64,000 bases of DNA from Dyella terrae (GTDB lineage: Bacteria; Pseudomonadota; Gammaproteobacteria; Xanthomonadales; Rhodanobacteraceae), in contig NZ_CP089414.1 in the NCBI RefSeq assembly GCF_022394535.1, positions 1,674,001-1,738,000 on the forward strand, given 5' to 3'. The position numbers and the translations under genes are program-made. The first letter of the stretch is position 1. Each line of letters begins with the position of its first letter. Positions 27,679-36,357 of this stretch are shown here, one piece after another. Under the pieces are notes generated by a model. The model was given only the letters and a program-made list of their open reading frames with translations, was not told the DNA's origin and did not search any database.

Positions 27679-30600
27679 ACATCCCCGGCGCATTCATCAA
27701 GCGGCCAGTAGCGACGACGCTGCTGGCCGTCGCCATCCTGCTGTCGGGCGTGCTCGCGTATTTCCGCCTGCCCGTCGCGCCGCTGCCTAACATCACCTTC
27801 CCGGTGGTGGTGGTGCAGGCAAGCATGGCCGGCGCGAGTCCCAGCACCATGGCCTCGACGGTGGCCGAGCCGCTGGAGCGGCGTCTGGGGACGATCGCAG
27901 ACGTCACCGAGCTGACCTCCACCAGCACCGTCGGAACGTCGCAGATCGTCATCCAGTTCGGCCTCAACCGCGATATCAATGGCGCCGCGCGCGATGTGCA
28001 GGCGGCCATCCAGGCATCGCGCGCTGACCTGCCGACCACGCTGCGCAACAACCCGACTTATCGCGAATACAACCCGGCCGATTCGCCGATCATGGTGCTC
28101 GCGCTCACCTCCAAGACGCTGACTCGCGCCCAGCTCTACGACTCCGCCGATTCTGTGATCCAGCAGCAGCTGTCCCAGGTCGATGGCGTGGGACAGATCA
28201 CGCTGGGCGGCAGCGCATTACCCTCCGTTCGCGTGGAGTTGCAACCCGACCAGCTCAACAGCTACGGCATCGGCCTTGAGGACGTACGTGCCGCCATCAG
28301 TGCGGCCAATGCCGACAGCGTCAAGGGTCACATCGACCAGGACGGCCAGCGCTACGAAGTGCTGTCCAACGACCAGATCAACAAGGCAGCACCGTATCGC
28401 GATCTCGTCGTCGCCTACCGCAACGGCTCGGCCGTACAGCTGCGCGACGTAGCCCAGGTGCTCGATTCGGCCGAGAACGTGCGCAACGCCGGCCTCTACA
28501 ACGGAAAGGATGCGGTGCTGGTCATCGTTTATCCGCTACCCGGCAGCAACATCGTCAAGACCGTCGCGCAGATCAAGAAGTCGCTGCCCTCCATCGAGGC
28601 CACCCTTCCCCGCAATGTCCACGTGGGTGTTGCCGTGGACCGATCGCAATCGGTCAATGCGGCGGTGAACGACACCGAGCGCACGCTGTTCATCGCCATC
28701 CTGCTGGTGATCGGCGTGGTGTACGTGTTCCTGCAGTCGCCGCGCGCCGTGTTAGTGCCGGCCGTGGCGTTGCCCTTGTCCATCATCGGCACATTTGGAC
28801 CGATGTACCTGCTGGGCTACAGCATCGACAACCTGTCGCTGATGGCGCTGACCATCGGCACAGGCTTCGTGGTGGACGATGCCGTGGTGGTGCTGGAAAA
28901 CATCGTGCGCCACGTGGAATCGGGCATGGACGTGCGTGAAGCCGCGACGCTCGGCAGCGCCGAGGTCAGCTTCACCGTGATCTCCATGAGCCTGTCGCTG
29001 ATCGCCGTGTTTCTGCCCATCCTTCTGATGCCCGGCATCGTGGGCCTGCTGTTTCACGAATTTGCCGTAACGCTATCCATCGCGATCTTGCTGTCGCTGG
29101 TGATCTCGCTCACGGTGACACCCACCATGGCGGCGTACACGCTCAGCCGCAAATCGTTGCACTCGAAAGCGCGCTGGGCGGTGTGGTACGAGCGCCAGTT
29201 CGACCGCTTCCGGGAGGCCTATTCGCGCTCGCTCACGCTCGTACTGGACCACGCCTTCGCAGTGATCCTGACCCTGATCGGCTTGATCGTGCTGAACGTG
29301 GTGTTGATCCGCCTGGTGCCGTCCACGTTCTTCCCCGAACAGGACAACGGCATCTTGATGGGCCAGATCATCGCGGACCAGAGCATCTCGTTCCAGGCGA
29401 TGGAGAAGAAGCTGGCGCAACTGCAGGACATTGTGCAGAAGGACCCGGCGGTGGCCTCCGTCGCGGGCTTCTCCGGCGGTCGCGCGCTCAACACCGCTAA
29501 CGTCTTCATCGAGCTGAAGCCGCTGGCCGAACGCAAGATCTCCGCCGCCCAGGTGGTGGACCGCCTGCGGCCCAAACTCAACGCAGTCTCGGGCGCCAAG
29601 TTGTTCCTGCAGGCAGCGCAGGATCTGCACATTGGTGGCCGGCAATCAGCATCGGAATATCAATACACGCTGACCAGCGACGATCCTGAGGCGTTGTACA
29701 CCTGGGTGCCTAAGCTCATCACGGCACTCGGCAAGTACCACGACCGCATCACCGACGTGAATTCCGACTTGCAGCAGAACGGCCTGCAACTCTACGTATC
29801 CGTGGACCGCGCCACAGCGGCCCGCTACGGCTTCGCGCCCAACCAGATCGACAATGTGCTGTACGACGCCTTCGGCCAGCGCACCGTGTCCACGGTCTAC
29901 AACCAGCTCAACCAGTACTACGTGGTGATGGAAGTCGCGCCGGAGTATTGGCAGTACCCGCAATCGATCGAACGTATCCGCTTCAGCACGGCTGCCGGCA
30001 ACCCCAGCGGCACGCAGCAAACGCAGATGTCCGGTGCGCTGGTCAGCGGCACAACCTCGACGACCACAGCCAACGCCAACACCAATACGCGCAACGCCAA
30101 CGCTGAGGCCAACCAGCTCACCAATGCCATCTCCAACTCCAAGGGCGGCAGTTCCAGCGGTAGCGCGGACAGCACGGCGTCGGAAACCATGGTGCCGTTC
30201 CCTGCGCTCGCGTCGTACGTGAGCAACCACACGGCGACGCAGGTGAATCACCAGGGCGGACTTGTCGCCGGCACCATCTCGTTCAACCTGCCACCCGGCG
30301 GCTCGCTGAGCAACGCACTGGCAGCTATCAGCGAAGCCGGGCAGGAGTTGGGTATGCCCGCATCGATCCACGGCTCGAGCGCTGGCGCAGCACAGGTGTA
30401 CGCGCAGTCGATGGGCACCATGCCCCTGCTGATTCTCGCGGCGCTGGCCGCCGTCTATATCGTGCTGGGCATTCTGTACGAAAACACCGTGCATCCCATC
30501 ACCATCCTCTCCACCCTGCCCTCTGCCGGCATCGGTGCAACGCTGGCCCTGCTGATCTTCGGCACGCCGTTCTCGGTGATCGCCATGATTGGCATCATCC

Positions 30601-30962
30601 TGCTGATCGGCATCGTGAAGAAGAACGCCATCATGATGATCGACGTGGCCATCCATCTGCAGCGCGACGACGGGCTGGAACCAAGAAAGGCCATCCATGA
30701 CGCCGCCGTCGTGCGACTGCGTCCGATCATGATGACTACCGCGGCCGCCGTGCTCGGCGCTGTGCCGCTAGCCATTGGTATTGGCCAGGGTGCTTCGCTG
30801 CGCCAACCGCTGGGTATCACGGTGATGGGCGGTTTGATCCTGAGCCAGGTCTTCACCCTCTACACCACGCCGGTGATTTACCTCTACCTCGACCGCCTGC
30901 GCGCACGGCTTGCGCAGTGGTCGGAAAGCCTGCCGTGGAACCGATCGGACGCAAGCGCATGA
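27675..30962 (+). CDS. mdtC: RND multidrug efflux pump subunit, MdtC type, with a low-complexity insertion
   Basis: A 1095-residue RND subunit, about 70 residues longer than typical MdtC (about 1025). The core is standard: start MNIPGAFIKRPVATTLLAVA (GTG start overlapping the mdtB stop), Asp pair in GFVVDDAVVVLEN, Lys in IVKKNAIMMIDVAI. The extra length is a Ser/Thr/Asn/Ala-rich segment at about residues 775-838 (bases 29998-30189, including TTTANANTNTRNANAEANQ), inside the second periplasmic loop. It interrupts the part of the pore/docking region that faces the periplasm or adaptor. It is in frame and the flanking sequence is well conserved, so the gene is probably functional. It overlaps the outer-membrane factor gene by ATGA. 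Confidence 0.9.
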   Translation: MNIPGAFIKRPVATTLLAVAILLSGVLAYFRLPVAPLPNITFPVVVVQASMAGASPSTMASTVAEPLERRLGTIADVTELTSTSTVGTSQIVIQFGLNRDINGAARDVQAAIQASRADLPTTLRNNPTYREYNPADSPIMVLALTSKTLTRAQLYDSADSVIQQQLSQVDGVGQITLGGSALPSVRVELQPDQLNSYGIGLEDVRAAISAANADSVKGHIDQDGQRYEVLSNDQINKAAPYRDLVVAYRNGSAVQLRDVAQVLDSAENVRNAGLYNGKDAVLVIVYPLPGSNIVKTVAQIKKSLPSIEATLPRNVHVGVAVDRSQSVNAAVNDTERTLFIAILLVIGVVYVFLQSPRAVLVPAVALPLSIIGTFGPMYLLGYSIDNLSLMALTIGTGFVVDDAVVVLENIVRHVESGMDVREAATLGSAEVSFTVISMSLSLIAVFLPILLMPGIVGLLFHEFAVTLSIAILLSLVISLTVTPTMAAYTLSRKSLHSKARWAVWYERQFDRFREAYSRSLTLVLDHAFAVILTLIGLIVLNVVLIRLVPSTFFPEQDNGILMGQIIADQSISFQAMEKKLAQLQDIVQKDPAVASVAGFSGGRALNTANVFIELKPLAERKISAAQVVDRLRPKLNAVSGAKLFLQAAQDLHIGGRQSASEYQYTLTSDDPEALYTWVPKLITALGKYHDRITDVNSDLQQNGLQLYVSVDRATAARYGFAPNQIDNVLYDAFGQRTVSTVYNQLNQYYVVMEVAPEYWQYPQSIERIRFSTAAGNPSGTQQTQMSGALVSGTTSTTTANANTNTRNANAEANQLTNAISNSKGGSSSGSADSTASETMVPFPALASYVSNHTATQVNHQGGLVAGTISFNLPPGGSLSNALAAISEAGQELGMPASIHGSSAGAAQVYAQSMGTMPLLILAALAAVYIVLGILYENTVHPITILSTLPSAGIGATLALLIFGTPFSVIAMIGIILLIGIVKKNAIMMIDVAIHLQRDDGLEPRKAIHDAAVVRLRPIMMTTAAAVLGAVPLAIGIGQGASLRQPLGITVMGGLILSQVFTLYTTPVIYLYLDRLRARLAQWSESLPWNRSDASA

Positions 30963-32443
30963 ACAAGAGTCTGCCCTCCTATTCCAAGCTCTTTTCCCGT
31001 CACGCTCTCGCCGTCTCGATGACGGTGGCGCTCAGCGGTTGCATGGTAGGCCCCGACTACCATCGTCCCGACGTGAGTACGCCCACGCAGTTCAAGGAGC
31101 TGCCTGGTTGGACCGCTGCCATGCCCGCCGACGACATCGCCAAAGGCGACTGGTGGAAGGCCTTCAACGATCCGCTACTCAATGAGTTGGAACCGCAGGT
31201 GTCGGTATCCAACCAGACGGTGGCGAAGAGCTACGCCGACTACCAGGCCGCCATGGCCGACGTACAGGTGGCGCGCAGCGCATTGTTTCCCACCATCGGC
31301 ATCAGCGGCTCGGGCAGCAAGCAACGCACCGCCGCAGGCAATGCGGGCAGCGGCGTCGAGCACCTGCGCCCGGTCAGTACATCCGGCTCGCTGGAAGGTA
31401 ACGTGAGCTGGGCACCTGATCTGTGGGGCAAGGTTCGTCGCACCGTCGAAGAGAACAAAGCCACCGCGCAGGCGAGTCAGGCCACGCTGGCCAATGCCAC
31501 GTTGTCAGAGCAAACCGCGTTGGCCACGGCCGTGGTCGACCTGCGCGTCACCGATGCCAATATCGACCTGCTGCAGAAGACCGTCGACGCGTACAAGGAA
31601 TATCTGCGCGTGGTGGACAACCAGGGCAAGGCCGGCACGATCGCGCCTTCCGACGTCATCACTGCTCGCACGCAATTGGAAAACGCGCAATCAAAATTGA
31701 TTGCGCTCGGCGTGTCGCGCGAACAATACGTGCATGCCATTGCCGTGTTGGTCGGCAAGAATCCGGAAGAACTCGACATCCCGCACAACGCCACCTTGCC
31801 GACCTTGCCGCAGGTGCCAACAGGCGTACCTTCCACGCTGCTGCAGCGCCGACCGGACATCGCCGTGGCGGAGCGCCAGATGGCTTCGGCCAATGCGGCC
31901 ATTGGCGTCGCTATCGCCGCGTATTACCCGTCCATCTCGCTATCGGGAGCGGACGGCTTTTCGCAGTCACCTCTGGCTGGGTTGCTGCATGTCTCCAACC
32001 ATGTGTGGTCGCTTGGCGCCGACGTGAGCGAGACCATCTTCGATGCCGGCGCCCGTCACGGCCAAGTAGCCGCCGCACGGGCCACCTACGAATCCACCGT
32101 CGCCAATTACCGCGGCACCGTACTCGCGGCGTTCCAGAACGTGGAAGATGATCTCTCCGGAGTCAGGATCCTGGCGCAACAGGCGCAGGTGCTGGATGCG
32201 GCGGTGAAAGATGCCACGCGTGGTTCGGAAATCGCTTTCAACGAGTACCAGGCCGGCACGGTCGACTACACCACGGCGGCGACGGCCCAGGCCACGCAAC
32301 TCAGCACCGAGCAGGATGCGTTGAGTGTGCAGCAGCAGCGGTTGTTGGATGCGGTGTCGTTGATTGGTGACCTTGGTGGTGGATGGTCGGCGGATGAGTT
32401 GGCGCATGCGCCTGCGGCGGCGGTATCGAAGGTTGCGGAGTGA
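30959..32443 (+). CDS. Outer-membrane efflux lipoprotein, NodT/OprM family
   Basis: A 494-residue TolC-like outer-membrane channel. The signal peptide ends in the lipobox LSGC (Cys near residue 28), so the mature protein is lipid-anchored. The NodT-family start MVGPDYHRPDV follows the Cys. Two repeated halves contain long coiled-coil helices (e.g. EEN..TAQASQATLANATLS) and the family motif LLQRRPDIAVAERQMASANA. It completes the adaptor-pump-pump tripartite system and is translationally coupled to mdtC through an ATGA overlap. No two-component regulator (BaeSR-like) is adjacent. Confidence 0.9.
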   Translation: MNKSLPSYSKLFSRHALAVSMTVALSGCMVGPDYHRPDVSTPTQFKELPGWTAAMPADDIAKGDWWKAFNDPLLNELEPQVSVSNQTVAKSYADYQAAMADVQVARSALFPTIGISGSGSKQRTAAGNAGSGVEHLRPVSTSGSLEGNVSWAPDLWGKVRRTVEENKATAQASQATLANATLSEQTALATAVVDLRVTDANIDLLQKTVDAYKEYLRVVDNQGKAGTIAPSDVITARTQLENAQSKLIALGVSREQYVHAIAVLVGKNPEELDIPHNATLPTLPQVPTGVPSTLLQRRPDIAVAERQMASANAAIGVAIAAYYPSISLSGADGFSQSPLAGLLHVSNHVWSLGADVSETIFDAGARHGQVAAARATYESTVANYRGTVLAAFQNVEDDLSGVRILAQQAQVLDAAVKDATRGSEIAFNEYQAGTVDYTTAATAQATQLSTEQDALSVQQQRLLDAVSLIGDLGGGWSADELAHAPAAAVSKVAE

Positions 32444-32510
32444 CGCGGTATTGATGATTGGCCTCGTGAGGGGCGGGTACTGGCTTGGAATGCGCGGCGC
32501 CCTCAGTTCT

Positions 32511-32549
32511 GCTCCCTCTCCCTTACGGGGAGAGGGTTGGGGTGAGGGG
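32511..32549 (+). repeat. Outer inverted repeat, left copy
   Basis: A 39-base element containing CGGGGAGAGGGTTGGGG; 36 of 39 bases match the inverted copy at 33518-33556. Related copies lie between the metH halves at 54159-54221. The CTCCC...GGGAG ends form a small hairpin. Confidence 0.75.
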
Positions 32550-32578
32550 TGGGTGCTCGCCGCACCGTTTCATCTAAG

Positions 32579-32608
32579 CCGTCATCCCTGCGTAGGCAGG
32601 GATCCAGT
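32579..32608 (+). repeat. REP-like element, left arm
   Basis: Thirty bases exactly complementary to 33460-33489. The core CCCTGCGTAGGCAGGG is itself a hairpin. It is a sequence variant of the REP-like element at 10426-10506. Confidence 0.8.
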
Positions 32609-32953
32609 TGCGTCAGTGGTTGGCTGTCGCCTCGAGCGTTACTGCGATCAGGCCGCTTACGCAGCGGGCGTTTCGATCGTCTGCCGACGCTGGAGTCTCT
32701 TTTCTTTGTTGGCCCACGCACGCGCAGGAGCGCGTGCGAACGGCGAAGCCGGGCCGAAGGGCGGAGGGCAGGATGCCCGGAGTAAAGAAAGTAACCCGAA
32801 GAAATGGCCTTCAACCCCAACGCCCGCAGCATGTCGATGGGATAAGCCCGAGCGCTTGAGGCGAGTTGTTGCTTGGCCACCTTCGCCCCTACACAGCGGG
32901 TACTTCCGAGCGCTTCGCAACGCGCCGTCGCGGAAAGGACTTAAAGCAGGCCT

Positions 32954-33067
32954 CGCTACGCTTCCCGATCGCTGAGGCAAGGGAAAGAGGACGCTACGCT
33001 TTCCCACCGCCGAGGCGAGGTAAAAGGGTCGCTACGCTTCACGACCGTCGTGGAGAACTCGGCACGT
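32954..33067 (+). repeat. 38-bp periodic repeat, about three units
   Basis: CGCTACGCTT recurs at 32954, 32992 and 33030, a constant spacing of 38 bases. The rest of each unit is degenerate (GAGGCAAGG / GAGGCGAGG segments align). Units abut without spacers, so this is a decayed tandem repeat, not a CRISPR. Confidence 0.55.
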
Positions 33068-33352
33068 AATGGTGATTTGCGCCTGCCTTGGCTTTCTGCA
33101 CTAGATGCAGGAGCAACGCGACCTGCCACGACGCGATGTGCAGCGAAGCTGCACGAGCCGTCGACTTTCGCCCTTGACCTTCGGGCCCCCTGTGCGGCGG
33201 TGAGGGGTGGACGAAAAGGCCCGCAGGGGGGATCGGCAAGGATGCCGATCCCTTTTCGCCGGGGCAGGAGCCCCGTCGAAAAGCCCGGCCGCCCCTCACG
33301 GACTGGCCGGTTTCACCGGCCAGCGCCAAGTGGGGGTGCCCTTTCTTCGGTT

Positions 33353-33380
33353 ACTTTTCTTTGGGCAAGCAAAGAAAAGT
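33353..33380. repeat. Hairpin of the TTACTTTTCTTTG repeat family
   Basis: ACTTTTCTTTG (33353-33363), a six-base loop GGCAAG, then the exact complement (33370-33380). A related inverted copy lies near 32781-32808. Similar motifs are common between genes in many proteobacteria. Confidence 0.65.
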
Positions 33381-33459
33381 GACTCGGCCTCCGGTAGGAG
33401 GTCGAAAGCCCGCCGCAGGCGAGCCAGACCGCGACTACGCGACAACCAAGCGGAAGGTC

Positions 33460-33489
33460 ACTGGATCCCTGCCTACGCAGGGATGACGG
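33460..33489 (-). repeat. REP-like element, right arm
   Basis: Exact 30-base reverse complement of 32579-32608; the two arms are 851 bases apart. Confidence 0.8.
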
Positions 33490-33517
33490 CTCTTACGAAG
33501 CCGCGAGGCCAGATTAC

Positions 33518-33556
33518 CCCCTCACCCCAACCCTCTCCCCGCAGGGGAAAGGGAGC
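33518..33556 (-). repeat. Outer inverted repeat, right copy
   Basis: Inverted copy of 32511-32549 with three mismatches. It ends about 90 bases before the aldo/keto reductase start. Confidence 0.75.
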
Positions 33557-33643
33557 AAAAAATCCTAGCCCCATCCCGCACCCTGGCACACCACCCCCAG
33601 CCTTGGCACACTGCCTCGCCTCCGCCAAACCCACCCAATCACC

Positions 33644-34522
33644 ATGCCCACCCCATCCCTCACCCTCTCCCCCATCATCGCCGGCCTCTGGCGCATCGTC
33701 AGCTGGCAACTCAGCGTGCCAGAGCGCGTACGCTGGATCGAACAAGCACTGGAGCTGGGCATCACCTCATTCGATCACGCGGACATCTACGGCGACTACC
33801 AGGCAGAAGCCCAGTTCGGCGAGGCGCTGAAGGCAGCGCCATCGTTGCGCGGACGCATGCAGCTGATCACCAAATGCGGCATTCGGCTGCGCTCCGCGCA
33901 ACACCCTTATCGCATCAACTACTACGACACCTCCGCCGCTTATGTGCGGGCGCAGGTAGAGCAGTCGCTGCGCAATCTGCATACCGAACAGTTGGATCTG
34001 GTGCTGATCCACCGCCCCGACTACCTGATGGATGCCGCCGGGCTGGCCGACACCTTCGCCACGCTCACGCGCGAAGGCAAAGTGGCGCACTGGGGTGTGT
34101 CCAACCACACGACGAGTCAGTTCGCACTGCTGCACCAGCACCATCCGCTGCTGACCAACCAGGTGGAGCTGTCGCCTCTGCAGATGAACGCGCTGGACGA
34201 TGGCACGCTCGACCAGGCCCAACAACTTGGCCTGCGACCGATGATCTGGTCCCCGCTGGGCGGTGGTCGCCTGTTCACCGGCGAGGACGAACAAGCCTTG
34301 CGCGTACGAGCCGAGATGACCGACATCGCCAACCGATATGGCATCAGTCTCACCACACTCGCCTTTGCATGGGTGCTGCGCCATCCCTCACGCCCGCATG
34401 CCATCACCGGCACGGGCCGTATCGACGGCCTGCGCGACGCCGTGTCAGCGCTGAACGTCAAGCTCAATGCCGAAGACTGGTACGCGATCTGGACGGCCAG
34501 CAAGGGGCACTCGGTGCCCTGA
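33644..34522 (+). CDS. Aldo/keto reductase (YdhF-like)
   Basis: A 292-residue NADPH-dependent oxidoreductase of the TIM-barrel aldo/keto reductase superfamily. The catalytic tetrad is visible: Asp and Tyr in FDHADIYGDY (about residues 43-52), Lys in LITKCG, His in LVLIHRPD. The cofactor-binding end includes SPLGGGRLF and the late GTGRIDGLRDAV. Length and motifs fit E. coli YdhF and relatives that reduce small carbonyls; the substrate is unknown. No Shine-Dalgarno site precedes the ATG at 33644, which follows the C-rich end of the repeat block. It converges with the next gene, leaving 12 bases between stops. Confidence 0.87.
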   Translation: MPTPSLTLSPIIAGLWRIVSWQLSVPERVRWIEQALELGITSFDHADIYGDYQAEAQFGEALKAAPSLRGRMQLITKCGIRLRSAQHPYRINYYDTSAAYVRAQVEQSLRNLHTEQLDLVLIHRPDYLMDAAGLADTFATLTREGKVAHWGVSNHTTSQFALLHQHHPLLTNQVELSPLQMNALDDGTLDQAQQLGLRPMIWSPLGGGRLFTGEDEQALRVRAEMTDIANRYGISLTTLAFAWVLRHPSRPHAITGTGRIDGLRDAVSALNVKLNAEDWYAIWTASKGHSVP

Positions 34523-34534
34523 CTGGCTCGCGCT

Positions 34535-35329
34535 TTACTGCACGTCGAATATCGAGGATGTGGAAAGCGCGTTGGCAACCGCGGCAATGTTGGCCGGCGT
34601 CATTTCGACGCGACCGTCATTGCCTATCTGCATCTTGCCGTCCCCCGGCGCCTGCATCGCCTTGATCAGCGCGCCGCGATACTGCAGGTTCATCATCAGC
34701 GAGGCCGACTGGCGAGCAGTCAGTGGCTTGCCGCCGTTCTCATGCTGGGCGGCATCCACCGTGTCGTTCCAGCCCTGGATGGTCGCTGTGGCGTCATTGT
34801 TGATGTGCAGCGCCACCGACTGCTTGATCAGGGCCGTAGCGTCATGATTCCCGGAAGCGGCCTGCTCTTTGTAGGTCGCCTGCAGGGATGCCTCTTCCGT
34901 TGCCAGCTCTTTTGCCGTCTTTGCCTCGTAAGCCATGTGCCCCAGAGCGAACACTAGATTGTCCGGAAGGATGTCGTCAGGCTGCACGACGTCGAACAAG
35001 CGCTGCTTGCCGTGCTTCCCGATGAAATCGTCGCTGAAGGCCCAAGTACTTTCATGGATCCATGCGGAAAATGGCCCTCGCCGAGGTACCTGATCCGGCG
35101 TAACACCGATGGCAAAACGGGTAAGCAAGCCTGATGCGATCAGCGCATTAAGCTGTGCTTCCAGCGCAGGCGAAGAAGCAATGGCCTCGTGCATCCGTGC
35201 CGCCTGATCAGGGGGAGCCTCATGGGTAGATTGCTTCAGCATGTGCTCGAGTGCTGTGTTGCTGGCGGCATGGACCGAACCCACCGCCAGGCAGGCGATC
35301 ATCATCAGAGTGGCAATGCGTGCTTTCAT
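34535..35329 (-). CDS. Secreted protein of unknown function
   Basis: A 264-residue protein with a clear signal peptide (MKARIATLMMIACLAVGSVHA, given in part: MKARIATLMMIACLAVG), so probably periplasmic or secreted. The mature part is largely helical, with no cysteines and no motif I recognise. Segments such as GGKPLTARQSASLMMNLQYRG and the C-terminal MTPANIAAVANALSTSSIF look structured. It converges with the aldo/keto reductase and is followed upstream by the 5'-nucleotidase in the same direction (27 bases between them), so it may share that operon. No function is proposed. Confidence 0.7.
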   Translation of the reverse strand: MKARIATLMMIACLAVGSVHAASNTALEHMLKQSTHEAPPDQAARMHEAIASSPALEAQLNALIASGLLTRFAIGVTPDQVPRRGPFSAWIHESTWAFSDDFIGKHGKQRLFDVVQPDDILPDNLVFALGHMAYEAKTAKELATEEASLQATYKEQAASGNHDATALIKQSVALHINNDATATIQGWNDTVDAAQHENGGKPLTARQSASLMMNLQYRGALIKAMQAPGDGKMQIGNDGRVEMTPANIAAVANALSTSSIFDVQ

Positions 35330-35356
35330 GATTTCCTTCGTGGATACCCAGGTAGA

Positions 35357-36286
35357 TCAGCGATTCGATACACCGTGCGGCACATGCCCCGTCGCCACGT
35401 GCTTGCGTGCCGACTCCACATTGGCCGGTGAATCATCGAAGAAGATGTCCGCGCCGAAAGCGTCGAGAAACGGTCCCTTGTCGCGACCGCCAAGGAACAA
35501 TGCCTCGTCGATGCGCACACCCCAGCGGCGCAACGTGAGGATCACGCGCTTGTGAGCCGGCGCTGAGCGTGCGGTGACCAGCGCGGTGCGGATGGGTGAA
35601 TCCTCAGCCGGGAAAGCCGCCTGCAGACGATGCACGGCGGTAAGGAATCCACGGAACGGTCCCACCGAAAGTGGCTCATCGACCAGTTCGCGCTCGCTGC
35701 GATGGAAGGCTTCCAGCCCTTCCTCACGCGAAACGCGTTCGCCCTCGTCACCGAAGATCACGGCATCGCCGTCGAAAGCGATGCGCAATTGCTCGGTGGC
35801 ACGCGGTGGCGCGACGGAAGGGAGAATGGTGGCTGCCGCCACACCCGCCGCAAGCGCCCGGCCTACGTCTTCAGCGTTGGCAGAAAGAAACAGGTCGGCC
35901 TTGAATGGCGCGATGTAATCGGAGGTCGGTGCCCCGCTGGTGAATGCAGCGCGACTGATCTCCAGCCCGTAGTGCTGGATCGCATTGAAGATGCGCAGGC
36001 CGGTATCGCCGGAGTTACGTGACAGCAGGATCACCTCGACCGGTGGCACATCGCCCGCCAGCTTGTTGAGATCCAGCAGCTTCTGCACCAGCGGGAAAGC
36101 CACCCCGGGCTTCAGGATCTCGTTCTCGTGCTCGATCTGGAACGCGCGGTAAGCGTCCAACCCCTGATGCTCGAACAGCTCGTGGCTGTCACCGAGGTCG
36201 AACAGGGCGCGCGAAGAAATAGCCACCACAAGCCGGTTGTCGCCAGCTGAGGAAGAGTCGTGGGCGGAAGGTGTCGGGCGGGTCAT
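35357..36286 (-). CDS. 5'-nucleotidase (cytosolic NT5C1-like family)
   Basis: A 309-residue protein matching the 5-nucleotidase family related to eukaryotic cytosolic 5'-nucleotidase I. It has VVAISSRALFDL at the N-terminus (usual DxD replaced by SSRALFD, as in this family), VILLSRNSGDTGLRIFNAI, and paired haloacid-dehalogenase-like acidic segments IAFDGDAVIFGDEGE and ADIFFDDSPANVES near the C-terminus. It would hydrolyse nucleoside monophosphates, possibly in balance with NAD/nucleotide pools since NAD kinase is just upstream (71 bases). The start at 36286 was preferred over a longer frame from 36361, whose first 25 residues look non-coding. The N-terminal 15 residues are Ser/Ala-rich. Confidence 0.8.
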   Translation of the reverse strand: MTRPTPSAHDSSSAGDNRLVVAISSRALFDLGDSHELFEHQGLDAYRAFQIEHENEILKPGVAFPLVQKLLDLNKLAGDVPPVEVILLSRNSGDTGLRIFNAIQHYGLEISRAAFTSGAPTSDYIAPFKADLFLSANAEDVGRALAAGVAAATILPSVAPPRATEQLRIAFDGDAVIFGDEGERVSREEGLEAFHRSERELVDEPLSVGPFRGFLTAVHRLQAAFPAEDSPIRTALVTARSAPAHKRVILTLRRWGVRIDEALFLGGRDKGPFLDAFGADIFFDDSPANVESARKHVATGHVPHGVSNR

Positions 36287-36357
36287 GGGGAGCAATCTAG
36301 CAAAAGATAGGTTGCGGGAATGTCGCCCGCCCCACGCACCGTCATTCCGGGGAGTCT

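Larger units (their letters stand above)
32444..33643. other. 1.2-kb non-coding block of nested inverted repeats
   Basis: No credible gene is seen here; open frames have no recognisable domain and run through the repeats. The block is organised symmetrically. An outer inverted pair (32511-32549 and 33518-33556) encloses a perfect 30-bp inverted pair (32579-32608 and 33460-33489). Those enclose inverted copies of a TTACTTTCTTT-containing motif (about 32781-32808 and 33339-33366). Inside are three CGCTACGCTT units spaced 38 bases apart and several GC-rich hairpins such as CTGGCCGGT-TTC-ACCGGCCAG at 33303-33323. It separates the efflux operon from the aldo/keto reductase gene. Confidence 0.7.

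Noticed and set aside
32954..33067. CRISPR-like periodic repeat
   Set aside because: Units abut without unique spacers, only three copies, and no cas genes.
32364..33382. Several open frames in the repeat block
   Set aside because: They run through hairpin repeats, lack ribosome binding sites and resemble no family.
32444..33643. Insertion sequence or transposon
   Set aside because: Inverted repeats present but no transposase and no target-site duplication seen.
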